This document shows positions 60,891 to 64,000 of a stretch of DNA of 64,000 nucleotides, one piece after another; the stretch's first letter is position 1; the number at the start of each line of letters is the position of its first letter. Made by a program: the position numbers and the translations under genes. The stretch lies in the NCBI GenBank assembly GCA_051453625.1, contig JBOZIK010000001.1, positions 284,420,567 to 284,484,566 of the forward strand, in the 5' to 3' direction. The notes below the pieces were generated by a model. It saw only the letters and a program-made list of their open reading frames with translations, made no database searches and was not told where the DNA came from. The DNA comes from Welwitschia mirabilis. Taxonomy: Eukaryota; Gnetophyta; Gnetopsida; Welwitschiales.

Positions 60891-62244
60891 GAAGGGGAAT
60901 CTTAAACTAGAATATGTTCTATCCTTTTCCATTTAACCCAAAAACTTTAATTCAAGTCATTTAGATGAAGAGATCTATTTGGAAACATGTTTATACATCA
61001 AGTTAATATGTTTTTGTTTTTTGTATGCATTTAGTATAGCCAAATGTTAAGTTGAGATCCAAACATAGAGGATATTTTTAATGCATATTCATAAATAATA
61101 ATAAGACAAAGCTAAAAATTTTAAATGTTTGATAACTTCATGCCTTACATAAGCTTTAATGATTAACAAAGAGGGGTAAAGGGGGAAAGAGAAAAACTTA
61201 ACTAAATCCTAAATTAAAATCATGAAAAAGAAGGAACTTATTAAGTTTTACTATGATTTAAAATATAGCCAAGTAGAGATCTAATTCTTTCATAATTAGT
61301 TAGATTTTTATAAAATTATCTAAGATATAATTATGTATCCTATAATATCATTAACCTTTAACTATAATATTTTTGATAAATCTTGAATGATGGATTTCTA
61401 ATTTTTTATATTAATTATTATTCTATTATACAATTATAATGAAATAACCTAAATCAAAGGAGCTATTGTAAATGAAGAAGTTGTACTTTTCTAACTCCAA
61501 AAGACAATGTTCTCTTAGTAATATATTTTATTAGAATATAAGTGGTACTAAATTGGGAAAGTAATAGTTATTAAAACATATAAATGTATCTTGCCAAACT
61601 TAAGCACAAGTTAGGCTTGAGTAAGTTCATAAATAAACTAATATAACCACAAAAGAAATTAAATATTTTCATATAAAGGCATGCAACCAAAAGGAAGCAT
61701 ATGGCTTATGTGTGAAGAATAAAGAATATGTGGTTTTAATTAAGAATTAGTTATGATAATTAATTAATCTTCCAAAAACATTTTTTTCAAATTAATTACT
61801 TAAAAAATATAAAAAATAAAAACATAACAAAGTATGCAAACTCAATAATCTAAGTTATCTTATAAACTAGAAATATGCTAATAAAAAATTTAACTAAAAA
61901 AGAAAATTATGTAGTAATACATCTAGTATTTTTCAACTAGCTGGTATAATCATCTGACTTATATTCATTCCTAATATCATTATTTTTATTTGGATTTACT
62001 TTAAGTTGACTAAACTATAATAAAATTTAAAAGTTATATTATTTTATTTTTTAAAGTAAATTATATATTTCTTGTTTTTTTCTTTATTATATACCAAATT
62101 TTGTAAATGATTAATTATTAAAACATAATATGATGCTTTGTGTATCTAGAATGCAATATGAATCTTGTCTTTAATGAAAGACTCTATGGTAAATATTATT
62201 ACTTCGTATAACTCATGATGCTTTTATATGTTTATTAAAAATGA

Positions 62245-62345
62245 TGTCTCCTTAGAGCACTCTAATCGTAGAGCAATGCTCTCATCACTTTGTGGTTGTG
62301 AGTTTGATGCATCAAAACATCTTTTGATCAAAAACAAAAGATGTT
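62245..62345 (+). repeat. Decayed tRNA-like / SINE-like copy 2
   Basis: GATGTCTCCTTAGAGCACTC, TAATCGTAGAGCAATGCTCT, then CACTTTGTGGTTGTGAGTTT and GATGCATC, then A-rich sequence. TCGTAGAGCAATGCTCT resembles a tRNA D-arm (A-box region), and GAGTTTGATGC a B-box, at about the right spacing. It pairs with the copy at 58685 in the same orientation. Confidence 0.45.
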
Positions 62346-62619
62346 AAAAAATTATGCTATGGTTTTCTTAAGTAAATATTTATATAATTAATTCAAATTT
62401 TCTATAATTTTACCTAATTATAATATTTTTGATTAATTATAAATAGGTAAATAAATAATAATAATTCCTTTTATGAAAATTTTTATTTAATAATCCATGA
62501 ATAAATAAACTAATAAATCAAAGCTATCAAAATATTAAAGTCAAACAACTTCATCATTTTATATAACAGAATCCAACCTACATAGTGATATTATTAAACT
62601 AAAAATTTAAAAGAGCAGA

Positions 62620-62620
62620 A

Positions 62621-62656
<36 letters not shown>
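62620..62656. repeat. (AAT)n microsatellite
   Basis: About twelve AAT/ATA units in a row. Confidence 0.95.
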
Positions 62657-62657
<1 letters not shown>

Positions 62658-64000
62658 TACTTACATTAATAATATGTGAAATATTCATTTTGTGTGTGTT
62701 TTATCTAAGTGCAAAATGTAAAAATACTTCTTACAAGGAAATGATTAATGTAGTTGGTAATAAAAGTGAATAAAATTAAGTGCACTACACTCAACTTCTC
62801 TTATGCCTCTTGTTGGTTGATTTGATGGATTTCATAATTAATAAGGATGTGAATAAGAAAAAAATGCAGTTTTATTTATAAACCAAGGAATATGGAAGAG
62901 TAGGTTTTACTCTATTACCACATCTATCCCTCTTGATATTTAAAAAAATAATTTATGCATAAAATATTTATTTTCTTATTTAGTAAGTTTTAAAAAACTT
63001 ATCTCGTTGTGATATAGGCTAGTTCTAAATTTTATATATGAAAGAATATTTAGTCTTCAAATGCATATTACATGTTATTTAATGTGTGTTTTGAATTTAT
63101 TAAATATGGTTATAAGCCTTTGAATGATTAAGAAGGAACTAGAATGAGGATATAAGATATGTAATTAACCTCACTATTAAAGTAAGAAAATTACCCATAT
63201 CTTTTTATCATTGAATCAATCTACCAATCTGTCATATAATATAGTAGTCTCATTTATCACTTAATCTTATCCAACTTGTTAATGTTATGTATTACTCAAT
63301 CTGATCTAATTTCATATGATCATATTAATGCTTATGATATCTAACAAAATGGTTTAAAGATCTTTGGTTTTGTATACATTTATAAATGGATCCCTTTACT
63401 CTCTTATAAATTCATTCATATCATCCAAGCATATGTTGCCAAAATTATGTCTCTTCATCTTTTACTTCTTACCTTATTTTCTTACTCTTGAACATGGGCT
63501 TTGAATGTTGAAGCTACAAATATTAGATCTTATGCCTCATTAAATCTTCATTTACTCTTTATTAAATAATAGTTATTATGTATTTAATTTTTCAAGTAGC
63601 TTTTAGACTTTTTATGTTCCTATACTATCTCTTTTTTAAGTAGGGAGAGATTTAAAGGATTTCTTTACATGCTTAGTTAAGGATATCTAGTAGTGGAATT
63701 AATTAGCTAAGTAACTCAGAGGTTCACTTCAATGTTTGGATACCCATGTTTCATATTGAATTATTGAATATTGAATGAATTTTACACTTTATTATGCATT
63801 AAATATGTATTATATTCCTGTCTTTACAATGATATTATTTGATCTTCAAAATTGTTAATGCTAGAAAATACTTCATGTGAAATCCCAGGGACCATTTAAA
63901 TACTTTTATTTGATTTAATTTTTGTGCTTTTTTTTATTAACTAATGTTAGCTTTTTTGTAATACTTGTTTTATGTATTTATCTAAATCATTTACATCATT

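Larger units (their letters stand above)
57200..64000. other. AT-rich DNA without recognisable genes
   Basis: The 5' LTR of the outer Athila-like element should start here, but no LTR end, primer site or partner could be seen. No open frame of note. Apart from the two tRNA-like copies and the microsatellites listed separately, I see nothing diagnostic. Confidence 0.45.

Noticed and set aside
1-64000. CRISPR arrays, prokaryotic operons, riboswitches
   Set aside because: The sequence is plant nuclear DNA rich in LTR retrotransposons. The only regular short repeats are the minisatellites and microsatellites, which lack unique spacers of constant length.

Overview
The window looks like nuclear, non-genic DNA from a flowering plant. 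It is strongly AT-rich and carries decayed Athila-type and chromovirus-type Ty3/gypsy elements, a SIRE-like Ty1/copia element, a probable L1-type LINE, tandem repeats and a scrap of plastid-derived DNA holding two tRNA pieces. I cannot name the species. I found no intact host gene. Almost every open frame over 60 codons is either chance or a fragment of a broken transposable-element polyprotein. Ten N-runs interrupt the sequence, and several have exactly duplicated flanks that suggest assembly artefacts.

Left part (1-15.4 kb). Positions 1-5.2 kb hold a minus-strand Athila-like gypsy element in the order gag, protease, RT, RNase H, integrase (right to left), running off the window edge. Its RT still has an FMDD box, but both visible integrase aspartates read as asparagine. 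Positions 8.6-10.0 kb form a two-tier minisatellite: about six copies of a ~104-bp unit, then many ~30-bp units. Next comes a plus-strand chromovirus-like gypsy element, 10.0-15.36 kb, with all pol domains recognisable but full of stops and frameshifts.

Middle (15.4-32.5 kb). Mostly unrecognised AT-rich DNA, with a probable LINE reverse transcriptase on the plus strand near 28.3-29.4 kb.

Right-centre (32.6-57.2 kb). This is the main structure: a nest of retrotransposons, all in minus orientation. An outer Athila-like element has protease-RT-RNase H at 53.4-55.4 kb and its integrase at 32.7-33.99 kb. The break, between the RNase H C-terminus and the integrase N-terminus, is filled by a second LTR element (B, 33.99-53.42 kb). 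B has ~1.35-kb LTRs and a long unrecognised gag-like frame. B's 3' LTR is itself split by a copia element (C, 34.17-42.98 kb). C carries gag and protease, but a separate plant-transposon-like ORF stands where integrase-RT-RNase H should be. C's 5' LTR has received a ~600-bp insert containing plastid trnI-GAU exon 1 and trnS-GGA. The other copy of each repeat serves as an unoccupied control, so the order of events can be read directly: Athila, then B, then C, then the plastid-derived fragment.

Right end (57.2-64 kb). AT-rich DNA without genes, with two decayed tRNA-like/SINE-like copies and AAT microsatellites. Many losses of key residues look like G-to-A or C-to-T changes, as expected for old methylated transposons.
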